Positions 20,487 through 30,476 of a stretch of DNA of 64,000 nucleotides are shown here, in pieces. The translations under genes and the position numbers were made by a program. The number at the start of each line of letters is the position of its first letter. The stretch's first letter is position 1. The notes beneath the pieces are model-generated. The model saw only the letters and a list, made by a program, of their open reading frames with translations. It searched no databases and was not told the origin of the DNA. The stretch is taken from the NCBI RefSeq assembly GCF_900460525.1, contig NZ_UHIY01000001.1, positions 1,798,001-1,862,000 on the forward strand, given 5' to 3'. The stretch is from Yersinia kristensenii (GTDB taxonomy: Bacteria; Pseudomonadota; Gammaproteobacteria; Enterobacterales; Enterobacteriaceae).

Positions 20487-22451
20487 TTACGCCGCGGGTA
20501 CGACCATGCCCTGGCGGTATTGCAGCCAAGGCAGTTTGCGGGTAATAACACAATCGGCTGATGCCGTTAAATCACCGGTGGTGCCGCTGACCTGGAAACC
20601 CGGAATTTGGCGCATTTCAGCAAAATGATTCGATAATGTCCATGCATCAATGCCCATAGCGTACAAACGCACCAGCGAATAGTCGTTGGCAAATTTGGCT
20701 GCCGCTTGTTGCATCAGAGCTGGGTTCGTGCCCGCCATCAGTGGGATATCACTAAACTGAATGCCTTCCATCTCCAGGCGGTAATCCGGGCCTGCACCCG
20801 CTTGATAGCTGCGTGAGCTGGCAAACAGCGCCGGTTTACTGCGGGTGCTGGTCGCCATATCAATCATCGGCTTAATCAGTGTCAGCTCGGCAGGTGTCGC
20901 AATGATATAGACCGCATCAATGTTACCACCGGCAGAGGTTGAAACTACCGGCGCATCGACTGGCGGCGCAGGGATGGTCAGGCCAGCAATAGTGACGGAT
21001 GCCGGAGCAGCAGCCGGTACGTTTGAAACGCTAACCGGTTGACCGGTCAGGCGGATGCCCGCGCCACTGTTGATAGCTTGTTTTAACTCCGTAGTAGAAC
21101 CGAAGTTTTGTTGCAATACCGTCTGACCACCTTGCTTCTGCCACTCTTCTGCAAAGGCCTTGGCGATGCGGTCACCCAAAGCACCACGCGGGGTGAGCAA
21201 CAGCGGCATTCTCTTTTCCTGGCTCCATAAATGATGCGCGGCATCGCGGGCTTCATCTTCAGGAGAGAGGGCGAAATAACAGATATTCGGGCTGTTGGTG
21301 CTGACTTCCGGCTGATTCAGCGCCAGAATATTCAGTGTACTGGGGGTCGCGCTCAGTTGTTCAACTTCGGGCTTCAGCAGCGGGCCAACCACCAATGTCG
21401 CGCCATCTTGCTGGGCTTGTGCGAGCAAAGCGGCAATCGGCTGAGTAGTGGTATCGTAGACTTTGACCTGTGCATTGCTGGTGGCAACAGGTGCTGGCGC
21501 TGGTGTAGCCACATCTGTAACCGGTGTCGCCGCGGCCTCTGTTGGCGTGCTTGCTGCTGCATCGGGCTCTACAGCAGCAGGGGCGTTGACTGGCAAGCCA
21601 TTCTGTGCGGCAGTAAAACCTTGTTGGATAGCATCGGCAAAGACTTGTGCCGGGCCACTTAATGGCAGCAACAAGGCGATTTTCGCCGTAGATGCCTGGC
21701 TGAAGTTACTGATTTGCGTTAATGCTGTTGGCAGATTTTTTGCCGCCGGATTTTGCGGATAACGATTTTGCCAATCTTTAATACCGGCTTTCAGCAGGTC
21801 AGGATCTTGCTTGTTATCCTGATACACATGTAGCAAATCCAGCCAGCCTTGCAGAACATTTTCGTCCGCGTTAATCACCATGTTATTCAATTCTTGAGGG
21901 GTGAGCTGGGCCAGAGCTTGCCAGGTACCATCAATATTATCTTGATGTGCTTTATCACTGAGCAGAGGTTCTTGAGCAATGAATGCACGCACCAACGGCA
22001 AAGTTGCTTTGCCTTGATTGGCGGCAATCTGTGCTTGATAGAAGCGCACTTGTTGATTGGCTGAGAGCTTCCCGGCATCCAACTTGCCTAAAACATCAGC
22101 AGCCGCAGGATTATTTTTTTGAGCAACCAGCAATTCTGCGGTCAGTAATTGCTGTTCCTGGCGCTGTGTGTCATTCAGGTCAGCGGGCAAAGTTCCAAGT
22201 TGTTCTGCCGCTTGAGGGACTTTCCCTTCGCGTAACTGGGCACGAATGGCAAGTAATTGCCAGTTAGCCTTGTTATCATCACTGCTCTGTTGCAACTGTT
22301 GCAGATAATAGTCAGAGTTAGCGCTGGCTTCGTCCTGTATATTGACGGGCGGCGTCTGTGGTGCTCTGCCTGAACAGGCTGCCAGTATTAAAGCAGCCAG
22401 CACAACAGGGACGAGCCCTGCTTTGGAACGAACGAATGTTGAGGAAAGCAT
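20487..22451 (-). CDS. lpoA: LpoA, outer-membrane lipoprotein activator of PBP1A
   Basis: 654 residues. LpoA reaches through the periplasm to activate the peptidoglycan synthase PBP1A. The signal peptide ends with lipobox ALILAAC (Cys26). A TPR-like N-terminal domain (~35-250) is followed by a low-complexity Ala/Pro/Thr-rich linker ([20 protein letters not shown]), then a periplasmic-binding-protein-like C-terminal domain. I start it at ATG 22451 ([12 protein letters not shown]); extending to 22547 would run into the divergent rsmI. The Ala-rich linker is longer than I recall in E. coli. Confidence 0.95.
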   Translation of the reverse strand: MLSSTFVRSKAGLVPVVLAALILAACSGRAPQTPPVNIQDEASANSDYYLQQLQQSSDDNKANWQLLAIRAQLREGKVPQAAEQLGTLPADLNDTQRQEQQLLTAELLVAQKNNPAAADVLGKLDAGKLSANQQVRFYQAQIAANQGKATLPLVRAFIAQEPLLSDKAHQDNIDGTWQALAQLTPQELNNMVINADENVLQGWLDLLHVYQDNKQDPDLLKAGIKDWQNRYPQNPAAKNLPTALTQISNFSQASTAKIALLLPLSGPAQVFADAIQQGFTAAQNGLPVNAPAAVEPDAAASTPTEAAATPVTDVATPAPAPVATSNAQVKVYDTTTQPIAALLAQAQQDGATLVVGPLLKPEVEQLSATPSTLNILALNQPEVSTNSPNICYFALSPEDEARDAAHHLWSQEKRMPLLLTPRGALGDRIAKAFAEEWQKQGGQTVLQQNFGSTTELKQAINSGAGIRLTGQPVSVSNVPAAAPASVTIAGLTIPAPPVDAPVVSTSAGGNIDAVYIIATPAELTLIKPMIDMATSTRSKPALFASSRSYQAGAGPDYRLEMEGIQFSDIPLMAGTNPALMQQAAAKFANDYSLVRLYAMGIDAWTLSNHFAEMRQIPGFQVSGTTGDLTASADCVITRKLPWLQYRQGMVVPAA

Positions 22452-22513
22452 ACTGTATCCAGTGATGTTTTTTTCAAGATGCTCAATATTAAATCGGTAA
22501 TTCGGATGAAACA

Positions 22514-23401
22514 ATGAATCAACACGATCGAGCAGTGATTTCTGCATCTACGCTTTATGTGGTACCTACCCCAATCGGTAATCTAGGGGATATTACCCAC
22601 CGGGCGTTAGAGGTACTGAAAGGCGTTGATTTGATTGCGGCAGAAGATACACGTCATACAGGGTTGCTGTTACAACATTTCGCGATCAACGCCCGCCTAT
22701 TTGCACTTCATGACCATAACGAACAACAAAAAGCCGATCATTTACTGGCGAAACTGCAAGCAGGCCAGAGTATTGCACTGGTTTCAGATGCAGGCACACC
22801 ACTTATTAACGATCCGGGCTACCATTTAGTGCGCCGTTGCCGTGAAGCTGGCATCAGAGTGGTGCCATTGCCGGGCGCATGTGCGGCGATTACCGCTCTC
22901 TCGGCCGCCGGTATTGCCTCAGATCGTTTTTGCTACGAAGGCTTCCTGCCTGCGAAAACCAAAGGACGTAAGGATACTCTGCAAGCGCTGATTGAGGAAC
23001 CTCGAACCCTGATCTTCTACGAATCAACCCATCGCTTGTTAGAAAGTTTACAGGACATGGTAACTGTACTTGGCCCACAACGCTATGTGGTACTGGCCAG
23101 AGAACTCACCAAAACCTGGGAGTCTATCCACGGCGCGCCAGTTGGCGAGTTACTGGCTTGGGTTCAGGAAGAAGAAACCCGCCGCCGTGGTGAAATGGTC
23201 TTGATTGTCGAAGGCCATAAAGTACAGGCTGATGATGCACTGCCAGCTGCCGCCTTGCGTACTCTGGCGTTGTTACAAAAAGAGTTACCGCTGAAAAAAG
23301 CGGCGGCCCTGGCCGCAGAAATCCATGGTGTGAAAAAGAATGCGCTTTATAAGCATGCTTTGGAGCAAGATGCTCAAGAGCAGGGTGACGACGAAGAATA
23401 A
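22514..23401 (+). CDS. rsmI: RsmI, 16S rRNA C1402 2'-O-methyltransferase
   Basis: 295 residues, SAM-dependent tetrapyrrole-methylase-fold enzyme that 2'-O-methylates C1402 in the ribosomal P site. Visible motifs are [19 protein letters not shown] (residues ~14-32), [12 protein letters not shown] and [14 protein letters not shown], then RELTKTWE. The C-terminal extension ([20 protein letters not shown]) is typical. It is divergent from lpoA with a 62-bp gap, and is followed by a strong hairpin. Confidence 0.97.
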   Translation: MNQHDRAVISASTLYVVPTPIGNLGDITHRALEVLKGVDLIAAEDTRHTGLLLQHFAINARLFALHDHNEQQKADHLLAKLQAGQSIALVSDAGTPLINDPGYHLVRRCREAGIRVVPLPGACAAITALSAAGIASDRFCYEGFLPAKTKGRKDTLQALIEEPRTLIFYESTHRLLESLQDMVTVLGPQRYVVLARELTKTWESIHGAPVGELLAWVQEEETRRRGEMVLIVEGHKVQADDALPAAALRTLALLQKELPLKKAAALAAEIHGVKKNALYKHALEQDAQEQGDDEE

Positions 23402-23407
23402 GTCATC

Positions 23408-23433
23408 CCCTGAGGCCAGAGTTTGCCTCAGGG
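23408..23433 (+). terminator. Hairpin between convergent rsmI and the small lipoprotein gene
   Basis: A perfect 9-bp stem, CCCTGAGGC (23408-23416) and GCCTCAGGG (23425-23433). No long T run on either side, so it may act as a weak or bidirectional terminator. Confidence 0.6.
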
Positions 23434-23440
23434 CGCTTAA

Positions 23441-23704
23441 TCAGCCGCGGCGGTGCCAGCCATATTGTGGGTGGTACCACCCCCAGTTATGCCCTTCACG
23501 ATAGCGCCATTCATAGCCTGGTGCGGGCCTTGGATAATGTGGCGCGACATAGACAACTCTCGGCGGTATAACGACATTGGGTTCTACCATTACGCCCGGC
23601 TCGACATACACCTGCGGTTCTGCATATCGCGCCGGTTCGACGACACAACCACTTAATAGTGCAACAGTAATTATCGGGAAGATAAAACCGACAGAACGTT
23701 TCAT
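23441..23704 (-). CDS. Small proline/tyrosine-rich lipoprotein, function unknown
   Basis: 87 residues. The signal peptide MKRSVGFIFPIITVALLSGC ends in a good lipobox (LLSGC, Cys20). The mature part is rich in Pro, Tyr, Val and Trp (YVEPGVMVEPNVVIPPRVVY ... WGWYHPQYGWHRRG) and lacks an acidic residue at +2, so the outer membrane is the likely location. It resembles small enterobacterial lipoproteins of unknown role; I do not assign a name. It lies between rsmI and rnpB, transcribed away from rnpB. Confidence 0.85.
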   Translation of the reverse strand: MKRSVGFIFPIITVALLSGCVVEPARYAEPQVYVEPGVMVEPNVVIPPRVVYVAPHYPRPAPGYEWRYREGHNWGWYHPQYGWHRRG

Positions 23705-23902
23705 GGTAGAACTCCCCAGCCAGCATAAAATCGTGAATTATGCTGACTGTCGTGGTAGTGACGATATTCAATCGGGTAGTGGCTGTATTTAATCGTAGCC
23801 GACAAACACATTCTATGTTACTGACTCAAAAGAAAATTTATGTAAATTTATTAATGCTCAGCTTTACACTATTTCAACTTGAATCTTTGTTGCAGTCGGA
23901 AG

Positions 23903-23931
23903 ATGACATTCAGGGCTAATGTGACTATAAT
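23903..23931 (+). promoter_or_regulatory. rnpB promoter
   Basis: ATGACA (23903-23908, one mismatch from consensus), a 17-bp spacer and a perfect TATAAT (23926-23931). Transcription would begin at about 23938, matching the 5' end of the RNA. Confidence 0.9.
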
Positions 23932-23938
23932 CCGCCGC

Positions 23939-24317
<379 letters not shown>

Positions 24318-24328
24318 ATTCCACATGA

Positions 24329-24349
24329 CCCCGCTTCGGCGGGGTTTTT
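24329..24349 (+). terminator. rnpB terminator
   Basis: Stem CCCCGC and GCGGGG with tetraloop TTCG, followed by TTTTT. Confidence 0.95.
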
Positions 24350-24382
24350 GTTGTCGTGATATATACACGAGAGAAAAGTGTT

Positions 24383-24811
24383 TCACTCCGATTTTTTCAA
24401 GCACAAATCTTCACTCGTTACATATTTAGTTGCCATTCCCGGCATCCATCCTGATGGTGTACCTTGGCACGGAATATATCCTTTAGACTCTATTTTGCTT
24501 ACATAAATAAAAGAGAAAATAATAGGTATTACCAATGATACAGCAAAAAAAACAAGCACTGTTTTATAAGTACCCTTTGATTTATCCGGTGGGAGAGGCA
24601 CACCATAAAAAGCAACATGAATGGGATATATAGAAAAAAGGAAAACAACAAAAGAGAAAAATAAGGCAAAACAGTCCATCCAAGAATATATTATCACATC
24701 ATGAAACTTAAAGTACTCAATCAGTTCTTGAATTGAAAAGTAAAACACTCCCAATCCAATTATAAAAAAAAGAAAAAAGGCGGCAATGGCCTTAAGCCTT
24801 ATTATCAACAT
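24383..24811 (-). CDS. Three-span membrane protein, putative immunity protein to the PAAR effector
   Basis: 142 residues. Hydrophobic segments at ~7-27, ~43-70 and ~82-105 predict an inner-membrane protein; a short cysteine-containing tail follows (IPCQGTPSGWMPGMATKYV, then SEDLC). It resembles the small Yersinia/Photorhabdus membrane proteins that I associate with DUF1240, from memory only. The ATG at 24811 shares its A with the effector stop (TGATG), the tight coupling typical of effector-immunity pairs. A TTG one codon earlier is a less likely start. The gene is markedly AT-rich with A/T runs, unlike its neighbours, which suggests horizontal acquisition. The immunity role is inferred from position and topology. 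Confidence 0.75.
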   Translation of the reverse strand: MLIIRLKAIAAFFLFFIIGLGVFYFSIQELIEYFKFHDVIIYSWMDCFALFFSFVVFLFSIYPIHVAFYGVPLPPDKSKGTYKTVLVFFAVSLVIPIIFSFIYVSKIESKGYIPCQGTPSGWMPGMATKYVTSEDLCLKKSE

Positions 24812-26118
24812 CAATACACCCTCGGGATTACATTATTGATAGTATCTCTGAAATATCTCTTTATTTCAGATTCAATAACTTCCTTACCTTTATCGAGCAT
24901 CTGATCAGCATACATAGCTCCCAAATCCCAGAGTCCTTGCTCTATCTCTCGCGCTTTCTCTACAAACTCTTGCTGCGCAGCCTCAATGTACGCAACAACT
25001 TTATCCGTGACTCCAAATTTACTATCAAGTTTATTTAATCCCCACGCAGCTAACAAACCAAAACCAACAACAACCACTAATGGGGCTGAAATGAAAGGAA
25101 TATACGCAACAGCAGCCCCCCCAACTCCCCAACCAATAGCAGAAGAAATACCTATTTTCACCACATCGGTTGCCAAGGAACCGATAAACTCAGCCAGTGA
25201 CGTTGCATCGTTCAATATAAAATCAAGCGTTCGGTAAGCGGCTGCTACATAAAATGTAACCCGCGCACCACTGACAATAGAGTTTTTTAGCCCATATTTA
25301 CCGATACCTAAATCAACCACTTTGGGATTCTTTAATGCAAATACCGGCGCGGTTAATACTTTCCTGACACCAGCATAACCCGTCAGTTTTATTAACTCAG
25401 TACCTTTATGATTAACGTAGACGGTAGCTTTAATACCGAAGTCACCTAATCGAGCAATAATCATCGAGGTGGTGACAACATCCTTTCCATTGACACCGTA
25501 ATTAACCATCACTTGCCCGACATCGGATTGAGTGGTTTCCACCCAAGCTGTTTTGGTGTTTTTCCAACCCCATGATTGGAGCACTTCCAAACTCTCCGAG
25601 AGAGTCAGTAGCATCACATCTTGATTGGTTCGCGCCAACATAGCACGTAAGGCATCATCCGGTAGAGTATGGGTATTCCGCAAGACTGAATAATCCGGTA
25701 CAAATTCAGAAGATGGTTTTTCACCCGTGAGGTAGGGGGGAAGATTTGATTTTTTGGCTGACTGGGCGAACTGCTGGGGCTCGGCCACCGGCGAATCTAC
25801 CGCTGCGCGAGAAGAGGTGGCTTGCGGTTGTCCTCCCTGATAAGGGCCATGAGATGCCCACGTTTGTGACGGAATAAAAAACGCCTTGCATGGGCAGGTT
25901 GAGCGGCTATACAGCGTGCTGGCAACGTAATGCCCATACACTATCTCGCCCGGATGTCCTCCCCCCACGCTGTAACTGCCGGGGTGTTTGCCGCACGAGA
26001 CTTTACTGCCATTCACTGCGACCGGATGATTAGCAAATGTTCTCTCCGGCATCCCCTCATGCACTATCCCGCCACAGCTGGTCTTGTCACCTTTGACTAT
26101 CCAGTATCCTGTTGCCAT
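24811..26118 (-). CDS. PAAR-domain protein, putative type VI secretion effector with membrane-acting C-terminus
   Basis: 435 residues. Residues 1-~90 form a PAAR domain: GDKTSCGGIV, NHPVAVNGSKVSCGKHPGSY and GGGHPGEIVYGH. Such domains sharpen the tip of the VgrG spike and carry attached toxins. A Pro/Ser/Gln linker (~91-145) and a mixed region follow, then a strongly hydrophobic stretch at ~319-362 (DVVKIGISSAIGWGVGGAAV ... VVVVGFGLLAAWG) and an amphipathic helical tail. A buried hydrophobic hairpin next to a multi-span partner suggests a pore-forming or membrane-depolarising toxin. No other T6SS gene is in the window, so this is an orphan effector locus. The toxin activity is inference. Confidence 0.85.
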   Translation of the reverse strand: MATGYWIVKGDKTSCGGIVHEGMPERTFANHPVAVNGSKVSCGKHPGSYSVGGGHPGEIVYGHYVASTLYSRSTCPCKAFFIPSQTWASHGPYQGGQPQATSSRAAVDSPVAEPQQFAQSAKKSNLPPYLTGEKPSSEFVPDYSVLRNTHTLPDDALRAMLARTNQDVMLLTLSESLEVLQSWGWKNTKTAWVETTQSDVGQVMVNYGVNGKDVVTTSMIIARLGDFGIKATVYVNHKGTELIKLTGYAGVRKVLTAPVFALKNPKVVDLGIGKYGLKNSIVSGARVTFYVAAAYRTLDFILNDATSLAEFIGSLATDVVKIGISSAIGWGVGGAAVAYIPFISAPLVVVVGFGLLAAWGLNKLDSKFGVTDKVVAYIEAAQQEFVEKAREIEQGLWDLGAMYADQMLDKGKEVIESEIKRYFRDTINNVIPRVY

Positions 26119-26373
26119 ATCATCCCTTATTCATCCATTTGCCAATATCAATTTGGCAATAAGCTCAAAAAGGTAAGGGATAATGATGAATCAGGCAAAT
26201 AAAAACTGAAATTGTGTTTTATGTGTAGCAAATAATAATGAGTTACAAGCTGAGATAGACATGACTTATTTACTACATGTAAATGCAGCGTCTACAGTTA
26301 TACAGTTTACCTTGGTCTTCTTTAAGGTTTATCGAGTTACAAATCGCAGTGTTTATGATTCCGGAGATACACC

Positions 26374-27429
26374 ATGACAATGAAAGTGCTCGGTTATGCT
26401 GCTACATCAGCAAAAGTTCCTCTAGCCCCCTTTGAGTTTACCCGTCGCGATCCTCGGCCAGATGATGTGGTGATGGAGGTGCTCTATTGCGGTGTTTGTC
26501 ATTCAGACCTGCATCAGGCGCGTAATGACTGGGGATTCAGCTCCTATCCTATTGTTCCCGGTCATGAGGTGGTGGGGCGCGTTACGGCGGTGGGTAAGGA
26601 TGTCACGAAGTTTAAAGTGGGCGATTTTGCCGGTATTGGCTGTATGGTGGATTCCTGTCGACACTGCAATCCGTGTCAGCAAGGATTAGAACAATATTGC
26701 GAAGAAGGAAATGTGCAAACCTATAATGGTATTGACCGCCATGACCATCAGCCAACTTATGGCGGATATTCACAAGCCATTGTTGCATCACAAGATTTTG
26801 TGCTTAAAATGCCTACCGGCTTAGATTTGAAAGCGGCAGCTCCCCTGTTGTGTGCGGGTATCACCACTTGGTCACCGCTGCGCCATTGGAAGGTCGGAAA
26901 GGGTAGCAAAGTGGCGGTAGTGGGGCTGGGTGGGTTGGGGCATATGGCCTTGAAATTGGCTAATGCGCTCGGTGCTGAAGTGACACTCTTTACCCGCTCC
27001 CCCAATAAAGAGGCGGATGCCCGCCGCTTAGGTGCGCATCATATTGTTTTATCTACCGATGATGCTCAAATGGCTGCCGCCAAAGGGCAGTTTGATTTGA
27101 TTATTGATACTGTGCCTTATGTGCATGATATCAACCCCTATATGCCGACGTTGAATGTCAATGGCACGCTGGTGTTTGTCGGTTTCCTCGGGGATATCAG
27201 CCCGATGGTGAGCACTTTACCGATGATTTTGGGGCGGCGTTCGGTCGCGGGTTCTTGCATTGGCGGTATCGCCGAAACACAGGAAATGTTGGATTTCTGT
27301 GCTGAGCACGGCATTGCTTCAGATATAGAAATGATTAATATTCAAGATATTAACCACGCTTACGACCGTATGCTGAAAAGTGATGTGAAATACCGCTTTG
27401 TGATTGATATGGCGTCATTGAAACCGTAA
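26374..27429 (+). CDS. Zinc-dependent, probably NADPH-dependent alcohol/aldehyde dehydrogenase (YahK-like)
   Basis: 351 residues, medium-chain dehydrogenase of the cinnamyl-alcohol dehydrogenase/YahK group, which reduces a wide range of aldehydes. The catalytic zinc ligands are in CGVCHSDLH (Cys42) and GHEVVG (His65); the structural zinc ligands are Cys95, Cys98, Cys101 and Cys109. The Rossmann motif GLGGLG is at 184-189. It is close to E. coli YahK but I do not assert orthology. Monocistronic behind a 255-bp AT-rich upstream region, and not part of the E. coli order at this point. Confidence 0.9.
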   Translation: MTMKVLGYAATSAKVPLAPFEFTRRDPRPDDVVMEVLYCGVCHSDLHQARNDWGFSSYPIVPGHEVVGRVTAVGKDVTKFKVGDFAGIGCMVDSCRHCNPCQQGLEQYCEEGNVQTYNGIDRHDHQPTYGGYSQAIVASQDFVLKMPTGLDLKAAAPLLCAGITTWSPLRHWKVGKGSKVAVVGLGGLGHMALKLANALGAEVTLFTRSPNKEADARRLGAHHIVLSTDDAQMAAAKGQFDLIIDTVPYVHDINPYMPTLNVNGTLVFVGFLGDISPMVSTLPMILGRRSVAGSCIGGIAETQEMLDFCAEHGIASDIEMINIQDINHAYDRMLKSDVKYRFVIDMASLKP

Positions 27430-27461
27430 GAAATTCATATGCTATATAGATAGCGCGCCAA

Positions 27462-27514
27462 TGCCACAATCAATGTGGCAATTTAAAATTGACCGGGCGA
27501 ATACCTGGTCAATC
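27462..27514. terminator. Candidate hairpins between convergent dehydrogenase and yhaK genes
   Basis: Two inverted repeats: TGCCACA(ATCAA)TGTGGCA at 27462-27480 and ATTGACC...GGTCAAT at 27488-27512. Either may terminate one of the converging transcripts; no long T run is visible. Confidence 0.45.
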
Positions 27515-28213
27515 AGGTAAATCAATCAGCAATGCCCGCAGCGGGGTCTCTGCTGTAATCACTAAATGCTGTTCTTCTTGCACAAAAGCCCCGTCACCAC
27601 AGGTCAAACGCTGAGCTTCACTCACTTGCGGCCCTTCCACTTCTACCGTCCCGTGAATAGATTGCAGATAAGCCCTCGGGCCGTGCAAATCAATTGTATA
27701 TTGTTCACCGGCGGCTAAATTTAAATGATGAATCCACACTTGCTGGCGCAGCTTCAGGCTACCTTGTTCCCCATCGGGAGAGGCCAATAACCGCAATGGC
27801 TGAGAGCATAAAGACATGCGCTGAGCGAGATGGCAGTCTTGTTCTGGACAAGCATTGAGCCATAACTGAATGCGGGTTAATGGTTTGTCTGTACTAAGAT
27901 TATGCTCGCTGTAACTGACACCGGGCTGGGTAGACAATAACAGAACATCGCCGGTTTTACCGCGCACATGGTTACCCAAACTATCCCGATATTCGGCTTC
28001 ACCTTGTAAAATCAGATTCAGAATATCAACCCGTGGATAGGTTCGCGGCTGGAATGATGCGCCGGGCGCTAACACTTCCTGATTCAACACTCGTAGCGAG
28101 GCATAACCTAATAATTTCGGATCAAAGTAATGGCCGAATGAAAAGGTATAACGAGCTTGAAGCCAACCAAAGTCAGCTTGCCCGCACTGTTTTGCTGTTC
28201 TGCATGTGATCAT
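27509..28213 (-). CDS. yhaK: YhaK, pirin-family bicupin protein
   Basis: 234 residues, pirin family of bicupin proteins. E. coli YhaK is a redox-sensitive cytosolic protein. The N-terminal cupin contains FSFGHYFDP and YPRVDILNLILQGEAEYRDS with likely metal-contact histidines replaced as in YhaK, and the ending LRALLIDLP is conserved. The ATG has AGGAGC upstream. It lies back to back with yhaJ, which probably regulates it, as in E. coli. Full length. Confidence 0.93.
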   Translation of the reverse strand: MITCRTAKQCGQADFGWLQARYTFSFGHYFDPKLLGYASLRVLNQEVLAPGASFQPRTYPRVDILNLILQGEAEYRDSLGNHVRGKTGDVLLLSTQPGVSYSEHNLSTDKPLTRIQLWLNACPEQDCHLAQRMSLCSQPLRLLASPDGEQGSLKLRQQVWIHHLNLAAGEQYTIDLHGPRAYLQSIHGTVEVEGPQVSEAQRLTCGDGAFVQEEQHLVITAETPLRALLIDLPD

Positions 28214-28344
28214 GATTGCTCCTATAGCCGCATCTTGAAGGGCGACGGGTATATTAATCTGTAAACAAATGGTAAGCGTCTGGACGGCAGATTGTTAGCC
28301 AGTTAATCTGGTCACTATATTCAAATTTCCTGATTGAGAAAATG

Positions 28345-29241
28345 ATGGCCAAAGATCGGGCGCTAACGTTAGAAGCATTGAGAGTGATGGATGCCATTGA
28401 TCGCCGTGGTAGTTTTGCGGCAGCAGCCGATGAATTGGGGCGAGTACCCTCTGCGCTGAGCTACACCATGCAGAAGCTTGAAGAAGAGCTTGATGTGGTG
28501 CTGTTCGATCGCTCAGGGCATCGCACCAAGTTTACCAATGTTGGGCGCATGCTACTGGAGCGTGGGCGAGTGCTGCTGGAAGCGGCAGACAAACTGACTA
28601 CCGATGCAGAAGCATTGGCACGCGGCTGGGAAACCCATATCACCATTGTCAGCGAGGCATTGTCTCCAGCCTGGAAACTGTTTCCGCTAATCGACAAACT
28701 GGCGCTCAAAGCTAACACTCAGGTCTCTATCTTTACCGAGGTATTAGCGGGCGCATGGGAACGGCTGGAGCAGGGGCGGGCTGATATTGTTATCGCGCCG
28801 GATATGCATTTTCGTGCATCGTCGGAGATTAACAGCCGCAAACTGTACAAAGTGACCAGTGTTTATGTCGCCAGCCCAGATCATCCTATTCACTTGGAGC
28901 CAGAGCCGCTCTCTGAGCTAACCCGGGTAAAATACCGTGCTGTTGCCGTGGCAGATACCGCCCGTGAGCGGCCAGTTATCACTGTACAGTTGTTGGATAA
29001 ACAGCAGCGGCTGACGGTCAGCACCATTGAAGATAAACGGCGGGCATTACTCGCCGGTTTAGGCGTGGCGACCATGCCTTATGACATGGTGGAAAAAGAT
29101 ATCGAAGCAGGGCGACTCAGGGTTGTCGGGCCGGAATACAGCCGTGAGGCGGATATCATTATGGCATGGCGGCGTGACAGCATGGGCGAGGCCAAGTCGT
29201 GGTGTCTGCGCGAGATCCCAAAGCTCTTTTCTAATAAATAA
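28345..29241 (+). CDS. yhaJ: YhaJ, LysR-type transcriptional regulator
   Basis: 298 residues, LysR family. The N-terminal winged helix-turn-helix (residues ~5-64, DRRGSFAAAADELGRVPSAL SYTMQ region) is almost identical to E. coli YhaJ, so the DNA target is likely conserved. The C-terminal half is the effector-binding domain. E. coli YhaJ responds to aromatic compounds such as dinitrotoluene breakdown products and activates yqjF and others; yqjF is present nearby here too. I use the second ATG (28345) to match the family length. Divergent from yhaK with a 130-bp gap. Confidence 0.95.
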   Translation: MAKDRALTLEALRVMDAIDRRGSFAAAADELGRVPSALSYTMQKLEEELDVVLFDRSGHRTKFTNVGRMLLERGRVLLEAADKLTTDAEALARGWETHITIVSEALSPAWKLFPLIDKLALKANTQVSIFTEVLAGAWERLEQGRADIVIAPDMHFRASSEINSRKLYKVTSVYVASPDHPIHLEPEPLSELTRVKYRAVAVADTARERPVITVQLLDKQQRLTVSTIEDKRRALLAGLGVATMPYDMVEKDIEAGRLRVVGPEYSREADIIMAWRRDSMGEAKSWCLREIPKLFSNK

Positions 29242-29400
29242 ACGGCTACTGCGCGTGCGTATTTTGGGCTTGGGCTGTGCTCGCCATCCTCACGTACTCG
29301 CCATCCTCACGTACTATGTGTACGCTCCGGTGGCTGTGCGCAGGCCGTACCCAAACTACTTTCGCTCGCAACGCCTTCGAAAAGGGAGCGGAGACTGCGC
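29242..29400. repeat. Intergenic repeat, second copy of the CTCACGTACT family
   Basis: It begins GGCTACTGCGCGT and holds CATCCTCACGTACTATGTGT followed by ACGCTCCGGT, matching 14030-14215. A 17-bp block CGCCATCCTCACGTACT is duplicated in tandem at about 29282-29315. It lies between the stops of yhaJ and yqjG, so transcripts converge on it. Confidence 0.6.
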
Positions 29401-29405
29401 GTTAA

Positions 29406-30392
29406 CTAATTAAAGCGCGTATCTCGTCCATGGGGCTCCAGCAGGTCTTGCTGTGGGCCGATGGAGATAATCCCGTAAGGATTAATGGTGCCGTGGCTGC
29501 GGTAATAGTGATGGCGAATATGGTCAAAATCGACTGTCTCGGCAATACCCGGCATCTGATAAATATCGCGTAAAAAGCCGTATAAGTTGAGATAATCGCT
29601 AATACGGCGCTTATCACACTTAAAATGCGTGACATACACTGGATCAAAACGTACCAGTGTGGTCCATAAGCGTAAGTCCGCTTCGGTCAGTTGGTCACCG
29701 GTCAAATAGCGGTGTTTCCCCAGAATGTGTTCTAGCTTATTCAATGCATCAAACAAGGGGGTGACGGCTTCGTCATAAGCTTCTTGCGTGGTGGCAAAGC
29801 CCGCTTTATACACACCATTATTGACCTGATCGTAAATCCACTCATTGATATCGTCAATCTTGCCGCGTAATGCGGGAGGGTAATAATCGCCTGCTTTAGC
29901 GCCAGCCGCATCAAAAGCATTATTGAACATACGAATGATATCGGCTGACTCATTGCTAACAACAGTTTGTTGCTGTTTATCCCATAACACCGGGACGGTC
30001 ACGCGCCCGCTATAATGGGGGTCGGCACGGAGATAGAGTTGATAAAGATAATCGAGATGGTAAAGCTCATCACCGGTGGTGGCGGGGAAGTCATGACCGA
30101 ATGTCCAGCCATTCTCCAGCATCAGCGGATGTACCACAGAAACTGAAATTAGCGATTCCAAACCTTTCAAGCTGCGCATTAGTAAGGTGCGGTGCGCCCA
30201 TGGACAGGCCAGAGAAATATACAAATGGTAACGATGTGCTTCGGCTTTAAAGCCCGCCTTACCTTGTGGCCCAGCTTGACCATCAGTCGTCACCCAATTG
30301 CGGAATTGCGAGTTACTGCGTTTGAAATGGCCCCCGCTAGGTTTGGTGTCATACCAAACGTCTTGCCATACACCGTCAACAAGTTGCCCCAT
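29406..30392 (-). CDS. yqjG: YqjG, glutathionyl-hydroquinone reductase
   Basis: 328 residues, Xi-class glutathione transferase that reduces glutathionyl-hydroquinones. The catalytic cysteine is Cys63 in SLACPWAHRTL, the same number as in E. coli. The helical C-terminal domain has NGVYKAGFATTQEAYDEAV and the conserved LTEADLRLWTTLVRFDPVY. It follows yqjF in the same direction with a terminator between them. Confidence 0.95.
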   Translation of the reverse strand: MGQLVDGVWQDVWYDTKPSGGHFKRSNSQFRNWVTTDGQAGPQGKAGFKAEAHRYHLYISLACPWAHRTLLMRSLKGLESLISVSVVHPLMLENGWTFGHDFPATTGDELYHLDYLYQLYLRADPHYSGRVTVPVLWDKQQQTVVSNESADIIRMFNNAFDAAGAKAGDYYPPALRGKIDDINEWIYDQVNNGVYKAGFATTQEAYDEAVTPLFDALNKLEHILGKHRYLTGDQLTEADLRLWTTLVRFDPVYVTHFKCDKRRISDYLNLYGFLRDIYQMPGIAETVDFDHIRHHYYRSHGTINPYGIISIGPQQDLLEPHGRDTRFN

Positions 30393-30407
30393 CTTTATAC
30401 TTCTCCA

Positions 30408-30437
30408 TAAAAACGCGCCCTATCAAATGATAGGGCG
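30408..30437 (-). terminator. Terminator of yqjF
   Basis: A perfect 9-bp stem, CGCCCTATC (30416-30424) and GATAGGGCG (30429-30437), followed on the minus strand by CGTTTTTAT. Confidence 0.85.
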
Positions 30438-30476
30438 TCGTTAATTAAAATAGCATATTCATTTTGGCTACTGTGC

